Source: Orychophragmus violaceus
Taxonomy: Eukaryota; Streptophyta; Magnoliopsida; Brassicales; Brassicaceae
Direction: 5' to 3'
Length of the DNA stretch: 64,000 nucleotides
NCBI GenBank assembly: GCA_030180135.1
Contig: CM058229.1
Coordinates: 46,837,522 to 46,901,521, forward strand
A model generated the notes under the pieces. That model did not search any database and was not told the origin of the DNA. It saw only the letters and a list, made by a program, of their open reading frames with translations. This document shows positions 22,143 to 34,011 of this stretch, piece after piece. The stretch's first letter is position 1. Each line of letters begins with the position of its first letter. The position numbers and the translations under genes are program-made.

Positions 22143-24754
22143 CTAGCCAGCCTCAGTGTGTGGACAATTAGGTTGTTTGTGGCCTGGTTGTCTACAATTC
22201 GAACAGCAATATTGCTTGTGCAGTTTCCGCGGTTTACTGCCCTTCTTCTTGGCGATTTCTAGCATAGATTGCCACCTTGACTTCTTTTGTCTTCCAGGCT
22301 TCCGCCTCTCTTCCGGCGGAAGGACACGCACGTTGTCATGACCAGCTGTGCCTTTTAAATCCTTTGGTAAGATGTTGCGAGAGTATGCAGCGTACAAGTA
22401 GTCCGTTCTGTAAGATGGACATACAAGGGTAGAAATGTGTAGCTCAAGTTCCGGTGCAGAGCATATGGCATGTGAGCAAGGTATCTTTTCGTAATCCCAA
22501 ACACCACATTCACACGTATGATGTTCCAAATCGACAACAAAATCCCTATGTCCTCCCTTAACAACAAACTGATACGTATCCACGCGTTCTGCCGTCATCA
22601 TATCTGCATAATATTCACGAATAGCCAGCAAATATTCAACTCCTCTGCTAAATGTTGTTGAGAGACTCATTGCATCTAGCCGCCTTTTACAAAACCACGT
22701 TCCTAGTTTCTCTTGTATAAACTCTAAAAGGAAAGATATGGGATATCCTTTTGCATTCTTAACTGCGGAGTTTATAGATTCAGCAATGTTGCTCGTCTTT
22801 ATGTTGTACCTGTCTCCAACAATTCGAATGAGGTTTACACAAGTAAGAACTAGAAAGTATTAAGAAAAACCATATGATTTCAGACTTCTTCTGTCGTCTG
22901 GTATATACTCAGACAGCAGGAGAAGTCTGATAATAGTATCAGACATCAATAGAAGTCGAAGACGAAAATATTAAGTCTGACACTTATTGTCATACCGCAC
23001 AAGTACCTGTCTCCGCCGAAATGGACGCGTGACCATAGCCTCACATCCGCCTCCTCCAGGTAATCAGCAAGTTCAGGATTTACCGCTCGTATGGAAGCCA
23101 TGTTTCGGTCAAAATCGTAAATCGTATATGCATAAGCCGCGTTTTTCACTAAGTACAGAAGATGTTTTCCCCTGAACTTGGTAACTATGTTATTTTGTAG
23201 ATGGTAATAGCATATCCCTCGTTGTGCCCAAGGGAAAACTCCTTCACACGCATTCTTGATAGACTCGCATCTATCCGAGACTATGACCAAAGGATATTGG
23301 TCTGAGATGCATTCTTTCAGCTTTGTGAAAAACCATTCCCACGAGTCATCATTCTCAGAGTCTACAATTCCGATGGCCAACGGAAATATTTGAAAATTTC
23401 CGTCTTGTGCGGCCGCCACTAGCATAACACCCCCATACTTTCCATTAAGATGAGTACCATCCACCATAATGACTCTTCTAAGAAACGTAAACCCATATAT
23501 GGAAGCTCCAAATGCTATAAATAGATATTTAAATATATTCTTCTCATCTAGTTCAAGAGCAGTTACTGTTCCCGGGTTGGTTTGCCTGATTCCATGCAAA
23601 AAAGAAGGTAGTCTCTCGTACCCATCCTCCGATGTTCCTCTCACAATCTTTTGAGCATGTAACAATGCTCTGTATGCGGTTGTGTAGCTCATCCTAATCC
23701 CAAACTGCTTCTTCATTGATACTTTAACATGCTTTGGTGTTATACCCTCAATTATACCAAAAGATTCAGTAAACAACCAACCAATATAAACTGGAGTATA
23801 ACGTTTGCGCGTAGACATCCGGTCCACCATCGAACATGTATGGGTTTTTGAATAGCTCATCACCCAATACTTGTTTGGTTCGCTCTTCACACACGCTCGA
23901 ACCATCCACTTGCATCCTTCCACACGACATTTAGCCACAAAACGTGTCTTGTCAGACTTCTCAGTCATGAATGCGAATTTCTTCAATATCGCCGTCAAAC
24001 GTAGCTCTGATATTAGGTCATTTTTGCTATCAAAACACTTATGGAGAAATATACCCTCAGACAAGTCCCTTTTGCCACCACACCGTTTACTAGTATCCTC
24101 CAACTCATATTTCTTATAATCTTCATCTTCTTCCACATCTACATCTTCATGTTTCACTTTCCAATATAAGCTATAATCATCATCGTCATGGTAAGCCTCA
24201 GCGTGTTTCCTGAAAACATTTTCAGGCACATCCAAATTTCCAACACCATCGTTTCCACCACCACCACAAACAGAATCATCCGAGATTGAGTCCACATCTT
24301 CCTCATCATTGACTTCATCATCTACGTCATCTTCGTCCACATCTTCAACTTCAACTTCATATTTTTCATCACAATTCACCGCATCATCAACTTCCATAGC
24401 GGATCGGCTCGAGACACAAAGACGGATTAAATGCATATTAGCTAACTCGACCATGCTCCTTACTTGTCTATCATTTGTGACATAAACCGGAGGGCTATCC
24501 GGATCCATTAGTTTCAAGAGTGCTTCCAGCAATTGATATGATAACACCACCAACTCGGTTGTCCTGTCCAGCATATAATCATCTTGTACAATCTCAACAA
24601 GTTCTTGATGTGTAGAACCATGGCGCAAAGTGATAAACCGCCCTCCTTTCACCTTATCAACCACAAAATGCCAAATCTGGTCTCTCACGACCCATTCACC
24701 AAAGTTAACAGGTAACTGAACCATTATTTGTATAAACAAACACGTATAAACCAC
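22143..24754 (-). CDS. MURA-type transposase of the MULE (spliced, apparently intact)
   Basis: Cut-and-paste transposase acting in the nucleus on the element ends. Exon 1 is 24754-23007 and exon 2 is 22809-22143; the join GGAGACAG|GTAC...GACAG|GTAC restores GDRYN, giving about 804 residues. Order of parts: PB1-like N-terminus (about 12-110), acidic linker (about 120-220), FAR1/MuDR-type zinc-binding domain (CRVEGCKW, SKTHTC; about 235-320), and the DDE catalytic core with MVDGTHLNGKYGG (about 430) and IVSDRCESI (about 500). Then comes a SWIM finger CECGVWDYEKIPCSH (about 682-696) and a C-terminal CCHC knuckle CCSNCRQPGHKQPNC. An in-frame ATG at 24724 (MVQLPVNFGEW) is the likelier start. I saw no frameshift. 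B3 sits 67 bp upstream of the first ATG. Confidence 0.87.
22810..23006 (-). repeat. Transposase intron with TCAGAC motifs
   Basis: 197-bp intron with donor and acceptor both in the context GGAGACAG|GTAC. Positions 22875-22985 contain TCAGACTTCTTC, GTCTGG, TCAGACAGCAGG, GAAGTCTGA, TCAGACATCAAT and AAGTCTGAC. The motif is thus intronic here too. Confidence 0.78.
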
Positions 24755-24821
24755 ATTAGAGATCTTTTGGTTAAAGCCAGACTTCTTGGAGAAGACTGAT
24801 GCTATTCGCTATCTTGCCAAT
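24755..24821. other. MULE sequence upstream of transposase, ending in the B3 target site
   Basis: Contains one CCAGACTTCTTGG...GAAGACTG motif (24778-24796). The last five bases (24817-24821, CCAAT) are duplicated after B3 at 32222-32226. Confidence 0.85.
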
Positions 24822-25495
24822 TGATGGATTATTGTGTTTGTTCAAGGTTTTAATTCCCAATTACAACCTAACACATAATCTTAAACAGATCTAGGTTCTT
24901 GCAAAACGAATCATAAAACCAACCAAACATGGATCATTACCTTTCAGATTGCAGCGGATAATTGATGGTAATGATGAGATCAGTTAGAACAGATGAACAA
25001 CCAGCTCCTACTTTGGTATCCACACTCTTACAAGCCGGGATGGCTGCTAGACCAAAGAGATGGATCAGATCAGAAAAGAGAGATTAGAGAGAGAGGCAAA
25101 CTCGCGGCCACAAGGAGAAAAATCGCAAGCCTTAGGGTTTCGATTTCCTCCTCTCCCATTTAAATGGGCCCAAGTCATTTGACTAATGGCTCGTTAATCA
25201 TTTGGGCCCAAGACACAAATCAGGCAAAAGCCTGCATTTTGTCTGGCCCAATTCTCTGATCAAATACAGTAAATGCCACTGCATCTTACCGTATTTATTC
25301 CATTTAACTTTCCCGTTAGCTATGGTGTGTGACCCTTCGGGATCATACAATACTGGAAATAAGTCCTAAACTTATAGATCAAGAGCGGACTCTAGCAAGC
25401 CATCATGATCACCCAGTATTTATGACTTATGTCTGATCTCGACACTTATCATACTTTCTAGAGATAGTACGGTAGATTTCAGGACATTCCCAACA
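24822..25495 (-). repeat. 3' LTR of B3
   Basis: 674-bp LTR, plus-strand TGATGGATT...CCCAACA, pairing with 31548-32221. Confidence 0.93.
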
Positions 25496-26340
25496 ATCTC
25501 CCACTTGTACTGGAATCCTACACAGGACATTCCCAACAATCTTCCGATTGTACTAGAATCCTACATTCCCTAGTCCTTTTGTCTTAATATCTCGATCTGG
25601 CATAAGGCAAGATGCGTGTCATCCTTATATAGCCAGACCATGTTTATCGGAACAAATTTGATACTGACAATTCAAACGACTTGGGCAAGTCCGTTTGGGA
25701 ATGGCCATTCTCTTACCAGCTATCAAATCTCCGATTGGCCTAGAGATATTACCTCCGTTAAACGGCAGGGACAAATCCCATCTTGTTCCATCACTATGAA
25801 CTACACAATTCATAATACACCCAACCAAGGTCCGTATAGCTCCCAGTTACGAAACAGCGTTAGACAATGATCAAAGCGTATTACTCCATGTGCAGCCACA
25901 TGCATGCGAACTCAGGTCTAAGGACTATACTCTATAGTCGTATATGAGAACCTCTTATGACACAGATATTAATATCATGTAGAGTTCTCATCAGCGGGCC
26001 ATGTCCGGTCATATGCTCCCCTACATATACCTATGTGTCGACTTTGATGCCGCGCATCTATGACCCCTCGAAACTTGGTCATAAGTCTCAACACAATCTA
26101 GTCTCAAGTGGTTGTTGGTGTTCCAATTCAACAACCTTCGACTATGGACACTTTGATTTATGTCACTTCGTTAAATATGGGGTTTCAGGATCAAGTCTAC
26201 TCATGTACTTCGATGGCCCATATATAATGACATGAATCATTTTGGAACGATTATTTATATCACAGTTAAAATAATCCAGAAATCATAGATTTCATAAACA
26301 TAAAATATTATGTTTACATGAACCTTTCAAAATAACTAGA
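25496..26340 (-). other. 3' untranslated region of B3 with duplicated polypurine tract
   Basis: The AATCTCCCACTTGTACTGGAATCC-type segment appears twice next to the LTR (from 25496 and from 25538), separated by a second CATTCCCAACA at 25527-25537, as in B1 and B2. The conserved GATGCCGCGCATC block is near 26048. An antisense 84-codon frame (25616-25870) matches those in B1, B2 and B4. Confidence 0.78.
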
Positions 26341-28884
26341 TAAATCCCTTTACAAACTCCCACTGAAATTAAGACTACATCTTAATTTCACTCATCCTAC
26401 AGCTACAGTCCGCGACTCGTGCTTAGGCCTAAGGAGTGGCTTCGTTAATAGATTAGCAACGTTCTCATTCGATGAAACTTGCTTATCTACTTAACACCTC
26501 TGTCATTTATCTCACGGAATAGGTTATACCTACCCTCAAGGTGTTTTGACCTCTGATGTGCAGCTAGTCTCAACTACGCTGGGAATCACATCAAGTTCAG
26601 TGATGAACTCTTCTTTCCAAACAACCTCTTTCGCCGCTTTCCAAGCTACGAAATGTTCAGCTTAAGTCATAGAGTCAGCAACAGTGCCTTGCACCGCCAG
26701 ATAGACACAAGATATAGCCGGACTGTGACCGGGAATTATCTTTGTTTATTGAAAATTGCCTTTCAGACTCTACCAACTTGCAGCACCTCACTTTCTCCGT
26801 AAACCAAGAATTTATCCTTAGTATTTCTCAAATACTTTGGGATATTCTTTACGGCAATCCAGTGATTCTTTGCTGGATTTGACTGGTCTTTACTTGTCTT
26901 GCTTAACATTAAAGTAACATCAAAACAAGTACGTGTCATGGCATACATGATAAATCCAATTGCCGTCGCATATGGAATCTTATCCATGCATTCAAGCTCA
27001 GCAGATATCGTAGGACACTGCTTCTTGCTTAACGTATTGCCATGTGACATTGGCATAAAACCCTTCTTGGATTGCTGATTACGTGTAGGACTTTGTCAAT
27101 ATAAGAATCCTGACTTTGTCCTACCAGTTGTTTTGGATCTCTATCTCTAGATCCAAAATCCAAGAATTTACGTGGCTTTACCCATGTCAATCATAAAACC
27201 AACTCCCAAGCCAGTCCTTTACCGACTGCAGCATTGGGACGTTATTTCCGAGAATCAGTATGTCATCGACATACAATATGAGAAATGCAACATCGCTCCC
27301 ACTTATCTTTTAGTAAACGCACAGTTCCACTTCGTTCCTGTTCAAGTCAAAACTTTGACTACTTCAACAGAACGAAGATTCCAACTCCGATGTGTTTGCT
27401 TCCATCCATGAATGGATCAATGAAGCTAACTTACACATAGTGTAATTTTTTCGGAGTCCGGGCTCACTTTCGCTTTTGTGAATTTCGCAGGTTCGTCACT
27501 TTCAATGATCATCAGATCATGGCAACTTTCAATGATCATCAGGTTCAACTAATGACGAGAAATCACTCTCGGATTAGTGACTGATTCATTCAGATCTGCA
27601 AACTTCAGGCTCTACAGGTGTAGATTCTACAGAAATCTGTAAATTCATCCGCTGCTCTTCCTCAACAGGTTGAGCAGCCTCCTGTATTTCTCGAATTTCT
27701 TCGAGTTATACTTTTACTCCCACTGTTCTTCTTGGAAAGTTACTTCCTTTCTTAGAAAACAGAATGGACGTAAAAGTAACAAGCCTTGGTTTCACTAGGA
27801 CAACCAGCGAAGTAGCTCAACTACAAATACTCAGTAAAGACGAATTTGGATCATTTCCAATCCACATTTACGTGGTGTCTTTCAACTGATATTGGTGGAA
27901 CTATTTTAGCGTAAACTTAGATATTTCTAGAGCGTTATTCTTAAAGAATATCATGGAAGATTCGTGTGACTCATCTTTAATCATTTCTAATAAGATCTGA
28001 TTCTTTCTCACAGAAATACCTCAAGGTTTTCAGGAGAAATGAGCTGTGAAACGATTTCACACTCATTCAGATGATCACACCATCAATGACTTAAGTATTC
28101 TCACTCGTGATCTAATCAAGAGTCTTAATACTTCTGTCACTGAGATTCTATACCTCATTCTGGAACTCTTTCGATCATATCAAAGAATTCCGACTTGTGT
28201 CTCATCAAATGAACACAGTCACACTCACTGAAGTAATCAGTAGAGACAATGAAGTACAGGAAATTTTCTCTGGCATTACTGCTCATCGGACCACATACAT
28301 GAGTATGTTCAATCTCCAATAAGCCTTTGGGCCGTTCTCTAGCTCGGCTAAGATGGGCCCTTTGTCTTTTGGTCCAGTAAGCAGAATTCAAGTCTCATAA
28401 GATATCCATTCAAATGAGCCCAAAAGTCCATAACTATGGGGTTTCTGAATCCGACTTACTCTTTGACCAAAACATTTATGCCAAGAAAAATCAGGTTTAA
28501 TTTATCAGATTTAAACCAATTCGGTATTTATGTTACATTTAGGCACTCTTTGGTTTAATATATAAAACCCATTCCTTGAATAGGGTGCTACAATTAACAT
28601 TTCATTAAGATCAAAAGAACAAAACTTGTCTTTATCAAAATGAAAAACATTCAAATTCTTTACAAGAAAATGAAAGACAACTCTGCTTAAAGCAGGTACA
28701 TTGTAGCAATTATTAATACAAAACCAAGCCTCAAAGGCATCTACAAGTGAAAACCCTACGGCTGAGGCAGCATCCATAGCTCCTTCCAGACATGCAGTTC
28801 CACTTGCCCTTCCTTCAACGTTCTACTGTTGCTCAGGCTCTGCATATTATAACAAATATCAGTGCCACAACCAGTATCCAATAC
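26341..28884 (-). pseudogene. Decayed pol of B3
   Basis: Contains the same pieces and shared lesions as B1/B2: RNase H scraps, IMYAMTRTCFDV (about 26930), the RT YVDD box near 27262-27273, an integrase piece (28155-28391, ending VERVPE-stop) and VLDTDCGTDI just after the gag TAG. It lacks the TAA after TDYFSE seen in B1/B2, so it is a slightly less decayed branch. Confidence 0.85.
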
Positions 28885-29775
28885 CTATATGGTATAACTT
28901 GAAGTAATAACATGAATACCTGAGGAAGTAGTCTCATACATCGACTTCAACTCCTCATAATCTTCCATGAATTTAATGCAATCTCTCTTCCAATGCCCAG
29001 TCTCTTTACAGTAGCAGCACTTACCAACGTAAGATGTATCTGACTCGGGCTCAGAAGACACACGCTTGCCATGATTCAAAATCTGGACAACTTTGTCTTC
29101 ACCCTTGTCAGCATTAGGTTTAGTAAACCTACCCTTCTCATTCATGAGATTGTACAGGGTACTCTTCACGTTTGGCTCAACTGTCTTGAGCATATCATGC
29201 AGTTCAGTCAACGTCTTCGTTAAGCCTTTCTTGATATAGTTCCTTACGAACTTATCATAGCTTGACGGCAGTGACTGCAGAATGATCTCAGTTGCCAATT
29301 CCTGGCTAACTGGATAATCCAGTTTCCTCAGGTTATCAATGTAACCCATCATTTTACTGACATGAGGACTTACTGGATGATCATTTGGTAGCTTGCAGCT
29401 AGTGAGAGACTTAACCAACTGGTATCTCTCCACTCTTACCTGCTCCTGAAATCTCAATTTCAGGCTGCTGATCATCTCTATTGGCGACTCCATGTTCTCA
29501 TATTGCTTCAGCAAATCTGAGTCCATGGTAGCCAATATCAGACCACGCACATCTACCGCATTATCATAATGCTTATTCCAAGCATTACGAACTGCATGAG
29601 AGGCCTTGGACCCGATCCTCTCGGGGAGAGCCTTTTCAAGGACATAGTCCTTTCTCTCCTGCCTGAGAACTAGTCTCAGGTTCCGCGACCAAGTCAAGAA
29701 ATTTGATCCGTTCAGTTTGTCCTTCTCAAGGACAGACCGGATCGAGAAAATGTTTTGATTGTTTGTGCTTGACAT
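28885..29775 (-). CDS. Family B Gag protein, intact (B3)
   Basis: 296-residue Gag starting MSSTNNQNIFSIRS, with the capsid-type region and CCYCKETGHWKRDC knuckle near the C-terminus. The stop is a TAG in the same place as in B1, B2 and B4, directly before protease-like sequence. B3 and B2 differ at scattered residues but not in length. This is the only open gene of B3; its product would coat the element RNA in particles, with reverse transcriptase and integrase from elsewhere. Confidence 0.92.
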   Translation of the reverse strand: MSSTNNQNIFSIRSVLEKDKLNGSNFLTWSRNLRLVLRQERKDYVLEKALPERIGSKASHAVRNAWNKHYDNAVDVRGLILATMDSDLLKQYENMESPIEMISSLKLRFQEQVRVERYQLVKSLTSCKLPNDHPVSPHVSKMMGYIDNLRKLDYPVSQELATEIILQSLPSSYDKFVRNYIKKGLTKTLTELHDMLKTVEPNVKSTLYNLMNEKGRFTKPNADKGEDKVVQILNHGKRVSSEPESDTSYVGKCCYCKETGHWKRDCIKFMEDYEELKSMYETTSSGIHVITSSYTI

Positions 29776-31547
29776 AGCTGAAATTTAGAGATAAATAGAG
29801 TTTTAGTTATTTAGTTCATAAAAGAGTAATCTTAATAACTTATAAGAAAACTCGCATTGCATTCAAAATTTCTTTGTTTAACCTCATAAGAATGCAATGA
29901 TTCCGAGACCCATGTTCAGCTAAATCCAAAGTGGGCCACTGGCCGTCACCCGGAATTAGCTTTACTTGGTAAGCATACACACAACTAGTTATATCCATAT
30001 AACTCTCGGTTGTGGATTGGGCCCAAGGCCCAATTCACCAGATGTCTCAAGGCCCGGGACTCCCGATAGCCCAGTCAAGGAAACCAATCTCTTACAGTCA
30101 AATAATCACTAAAGTCTGGGACTCCCAATGAAATTAGTGACTATATACTACTTTACTTATGCGAAAACAGACACCTCACACTGTAAGCCATATCTGTAAT
30201 CGAATAAGCGTTAAGTAGCTGACAAGACTGGAAAGACATCCAAGCTTGATATTGTTTTTGAGGATTTTAAGTTTTATTTCCAAAAATAGAAGATTACTAT
30301 TTTGGGAAACTTACTTCTTTTAGAAACTTTCTAAATTTAGTAACATACTAAAAATAGAAATTTCTAATTTAATATTTTATAAATATTTTCGGGTTGGGTC
30401 ACAAATTATAGGCCCAATTCTTGGCCCAAGACCATAGAATTCCAGTTGGCCCAATAATTTGACATAACCGATCCGGTTTATTAATTCTGGTCCAAGACCA
30501 AATTAACTATCAAAACCATCGGTTATTTACTAAACCAGACCAGCTCTAAATTATTTGGTCCAACCAAATCAAACTTAGACCAGCCTTCGGTTTAGGTTAA
30601 AATTCAATTTTTGAATTTCAATCCGGTTTAACCAGAAATTAAATAATACCATGTATTAAATTATTTCCAGCAAACCGCGATTCGGGTTAACCGCTTGAAC
30701 CACCAATTAAATTGGATCGGTTCAGTTAAATCCAAAACCGGGAAGAAACACCTAGTGTTTTAGCCAATTTGATTTAACTTGCGGTTTAAGGCTTTAAACA
30801 CACAATTAACCGCCAATTAAATGGACCGGTTAAATCGGTGTGGTTTTGGGCAACGAACCGCGAAGCTCGGTTTAACCGATTGACTATTCGCGGGACGTAA
30901 AATTTTAACGGGCCAACGATCGGATCCATGATCCAACTCGGCCCATTAACGCAATCGATGGCCCATGAACCATTTGAGACCTAGCGGGTGCTCACGATCG
31001 CTAACGATCGATCATCGCATGGTCTCTCGTGTTAACATCGTGTTAACATCAACGATCACGTGTTAACATTGGCCATCGATCGCATGGATCACGATCACTC
31101 GCCGATCATTCACGCCGGCTTTAGGATTACAAGCGAACCCTAAACTCTTTTTCAATAATCGATCATTCAACAAATCTTATACATAATTCAATCATGCGAT
31201 CACTTACTCAATTAAATAATTGATCAGGACTTTCACTTTAAGACAAAAACGAAACATGACAAACACGATTCATTATCAAACCAAGTCATCTTATGAGTCA
31301 CGATTATTATCAAACTCATCAATCGCATGTTACATCACGATTATTAAGCAATAGTCAAAAGCGATTCAAACACTTACTTATAATTGCAACAATGAAACTC
31401 AACAACCAATTGATAACATGCGATTTCTATTTAGGTTGTTTTACATGTTCTAATCAAATTTCTTAAGCCAAATTCGATTCTTAACATTAAAACAACCTAA
31501 ATATGATCCAAAAAGCAAAAACCTTACAACCAGGGCTCTGATACCAC
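29776..31547 (-). other. 5' leader of B3 with primer-binding site
   Basis: Primer-binding site (minus-strand TGGTATCAGAGC) at 31535-31546. Features shared with other leaders: GGGACTCCC palindromes near 30056 and 30118, GGCCACTGGCC near 29934-29944, GAAACTTTCT repeats (30290-30380), and a CGATCGAT-rich block (30945-31100) that also contains three GTGTTAACAT repeats. No gene. Confidence 0.8.
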
Positions 31548-32221
31548 TGATGGATTATTGTGTTTGTTCAAGGTTTTAATTCCCAATTACAACCTAACAC
31601 ATAATCTTAAACAGATCTAGGTTCTTGCAAAACGAATCATAAAACCAACCAAACCTGGATCATTACCTTTCAGATTGCAGCGGATAATTGATGGTAATGA
31701 TGAGATCAGTTAGAACAGATGAACAACCAGCTCCTCCTTTGGTATCCACACTCTTACAAGCCGGGATGGCTGCTAGACCAAAGAGATGGATCAGATCAGA
31801 AAAGAGAGATTAGAGAGAGAGGCAAACTCGCGGCCACAAGGAGAAAAATCGCAAGCCTTAGGGTTTCGATTTCCTCCTCTCCCATTTAAATGGGCCCAAG
31901 TCATTTGACTAATGGCTCATTAATCATTTGGGCCCAAGACACAAATCAGGCAAAAGCCTGCATTTTGTCTGGCCCAATTCTCTGATCCAATACAGTAAAT
32001 GCCACTGCATCTTACCGTATTTATTCCATTTAACTTTCCCGTTAGCTATGGTGTGTGACCCTTCGGGATCATACAATACTGGTAATAAGTCCTAAACTTA
32101 TAGATCAAGAGCGGACTCTAGCAAGCCATCATGATCACCCAGTATTTATGACTTATGTCTGATCTCGATACTTATCATACTTTCTAGAGATAGTACGGTA
32201 GATTTCAGGACATTCCCAACA
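31548..32221 (-). repeat. 5' LTR of B3
   Basis: 674-bp LTR. A splice-donor-like AAAG|GTAATG (minus strand) lies near 31661-31672, after CCGCTGCAATCTG. Confidence 0.93.
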
Positions 32222-32226
32222 CCAAT

Positions 32227-33790
32227 ATTATTCAAAAATTGATTTAAAAATAATTACCATATATAACAATGTAAAACTAACGCAGGAGGAGCATATAAAA
32301 CTAACACACATTTATAAAATTTAAAATCAGCAAAATTAATCACAAATATAAAATAAAATGTATTTTTTAAGTTTTTAACATTTCAGACGGCTATAGCTGT
32401 CTGATAAAAGTGAAACCAGACCTCTATGGCTGTCTGAAAAAGGGGTATTTTTGCAATTGAAATCGAAATGTCAGACAGCGGATGCAGTCTGAAATCTATC
32501 AGACAGCGTCAGCTGTCTGCTTTGGAAATTTTGTCAGACATCTTAAGAAGTCTGAGAAAAAGGGTAGTTTTGCAATTGAATTTGAAATGTCAGACTTCTC
32601 TAAGAAGTCTGAAACCTTTAAGACTTCTCGGGGAAGTCTGACAAGAAGTCGAGGGTAGTTTTGCAATTGATTTTGAAATGTCAGACTTCAACAAGAAGTC
32701 TGAAAACTTTCAGACAGCTTGAGCTGTCTGACAAAATTTTCAGACAGCTATGGAAGTCTGACATAAAACATCGCATTTACGGTTTTTATCCATCGTTGAC
32801 CAAAATTCGGATTTTCAGATGTCTATAGCCGTCTGGCAAAAGTTTAGAATTTCAGATGTCTATAGCCGTCTGATACTTTTTTTGCTTATTTTCAGACTGC
32901 TTTAGATGTCTGACGATTTTTTCGCTAATTCTGGTCAACATCTGAAAATTTGGGTCAATTGCTGTTTCTACCCCTCCTTTTTGTTAGACATCGGATTCCG
33001 TCTGACAAAAAGTCAACAATCGGTCAATTTTTTGCCAGACAACATAAGAAGTCTGACGAAAAAATCAAATTACAATCAATTGCAAAACTACCCTCTTCTT
33101 ATTTAGACTTCTTAGTGAAGTCTGATTTTTTTTTTTTTTTTTGCAAAGGATTTTGACAGACCTCTATAGAGGTCTGGCAATTGAAAGTCAATTGCAAAAC
33201 TACCCTCACGTTGACCATATTGAAGTTTACGAAAAAAGATAAGACATAAACGGCAGACTGAAAGTACAATTCAGATCTGAAAATCGACGATATGAAAAAA
33301 ATTCTTACCAATGTCCGTTTTTAGTTTGTTCTTAGCCGCGACGATTTCCCAGAACGTCTAATATCACCGGAAACACGAATCCGAGACGTGTTTAACTGTT
33401 TTTATAAGATGATACACGATTTCGCAACATTTGAATCGAAAAATCAAAGGGGAAAAGGGAAAAATCGGTCGGGATAACGTCCAAGCTCTATTCTTGAGAT
33501 TTAATTGAGCTTTAATGGTGGCAAAACGAGTTGGATTACACATTAACTCGTCGGCGATGGTGGGTGTCGTGGTTGTTGAGCATTGATGGTGATGGCATTT
33601 TCGTGAATATCCAAACAAATTTTGGGCCCTTTTGTCTTTTACCTAAAATGTCAGACTTCATATGAAGTCTGACGATGGCATTCTCGTGAATAACCAAGAT
33701 AACTAAGGGGATAAATTAGCGCGCGAGAGGAAGGAGAGGGCCGAGGGTAGAATCAGGGTTGACTTCAATTTCAGGGGCATTTTTGCAATC
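32227..33790. promoter_or_regulatory. Right terminal region of MULE: dense palindromic TCAGAC...GTCTGA units
   Basis: From 32383 to about 33180, and again at 33651-33672, there are many short imperfect palindromes of the form TCAGAC(N6-12)GTCTGA. Variable cores include GGCTATAGCT, TTCTCTAAGAA and AGCTTGAGCT. They are interleaved with repeated GGGTAGTTTTGCAATTGA (32472, 32560, 32650, and inverted near 33080 and 33187). 33300-33640 is less repetitive and may be an untranslated exon or promoter of the transposase. The far end, about 33790, is a guess based on the last GCCC. Confidence 0.7.
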
Positions 33791-34011
33791 AGCCCTTATT
33801 TCTTTTAGTTATTGCTTTTAATATTTACAATCTATGTTTGTGACAAAACAGCCAAACTCTCATTTTAATTAGTGTTGAGTATTGAATTTGATAGTTCGTT
33901 ATTTTCTAGTAGATTCGAACCCTTGATATAATACTCTGACTATTGTGCACTTGCAATAGGTTTAGGGGTAAAACCTGGTACACATCAAATTTTTGGCGAT
34001 GCAGCCGGAGA
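33791..34011 (+). repeat. Remnant of Athila-like LTR end and primer-binding site
   Basis: The sequence GGTTTAGGGGTAAAACC...CACATCA followed by TGGCGATGCAGCCGGAGA (33994-34011) resembles the junction of an Athila-type LTR with a tRNA-Asp primer-binding site (usual form TGGCGCCGTTGCCGGGGA), with several substitutions. Upstream LTR sequence is cut by the MULE. Confidence 0.6.

Larger units (their letters stand above)
24822..32221 (-). mobile_element. Complete family B copia element B3, non-autonomous
   Basis: 7400 bp, minus strand, flanked by the target-site duplication CCAAT (24817-24821 and 32222-32226). Both LTRs are 674 bp (24822-25495 and 31548-32221) and differ at about six places by eye. 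Gag is intact but pol is decayed, so it must have used enzymes from another element. It inserted into the upstream region of the MULE transposase. Confidence 0.95.
16677..33790 (+). mobile_element. Ulp1-carrying Mutator-like element (KI/VANDAL-like MULE), split by B3
   Basis: About 9.7 kb without the B3 insertion (24822-32226). It holds a DUF1985-type gene remnant and a Ulp1-like protease gene on the plus strand and a MURA-type transposase on the minus strand in convergent order, with motif-rich non-coding regions at both sides. This organisation matches Ulp1-bearing MULEs (Kaonashi) and VANDAL-type MULEs of Arabidopsis as I recall them. No clear terminal inverted repeats or 9-bp target duplication were found, so the outer limits are approximate; both ends show only a GGGC start/GCCC end. 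Confidence 0.78.

Noticed and set aside
32383..33180. CRISPR-like array of palindromic repeats
   Set aside because: Repeats are irregular in core and spacing and sit in a plant MULE terminus; no cas genes and no uniform spacers.
16660..33800. 9-bp target duplication and terminal inverted repeats of the MULE
   Set aside because: The bases before GGGCCAAAAC (GAACCATGG) do not recur after the last GCCC near 33787, and the two ends share only a few bases. The flanks also belong to different elements, so the limits stay approximate.
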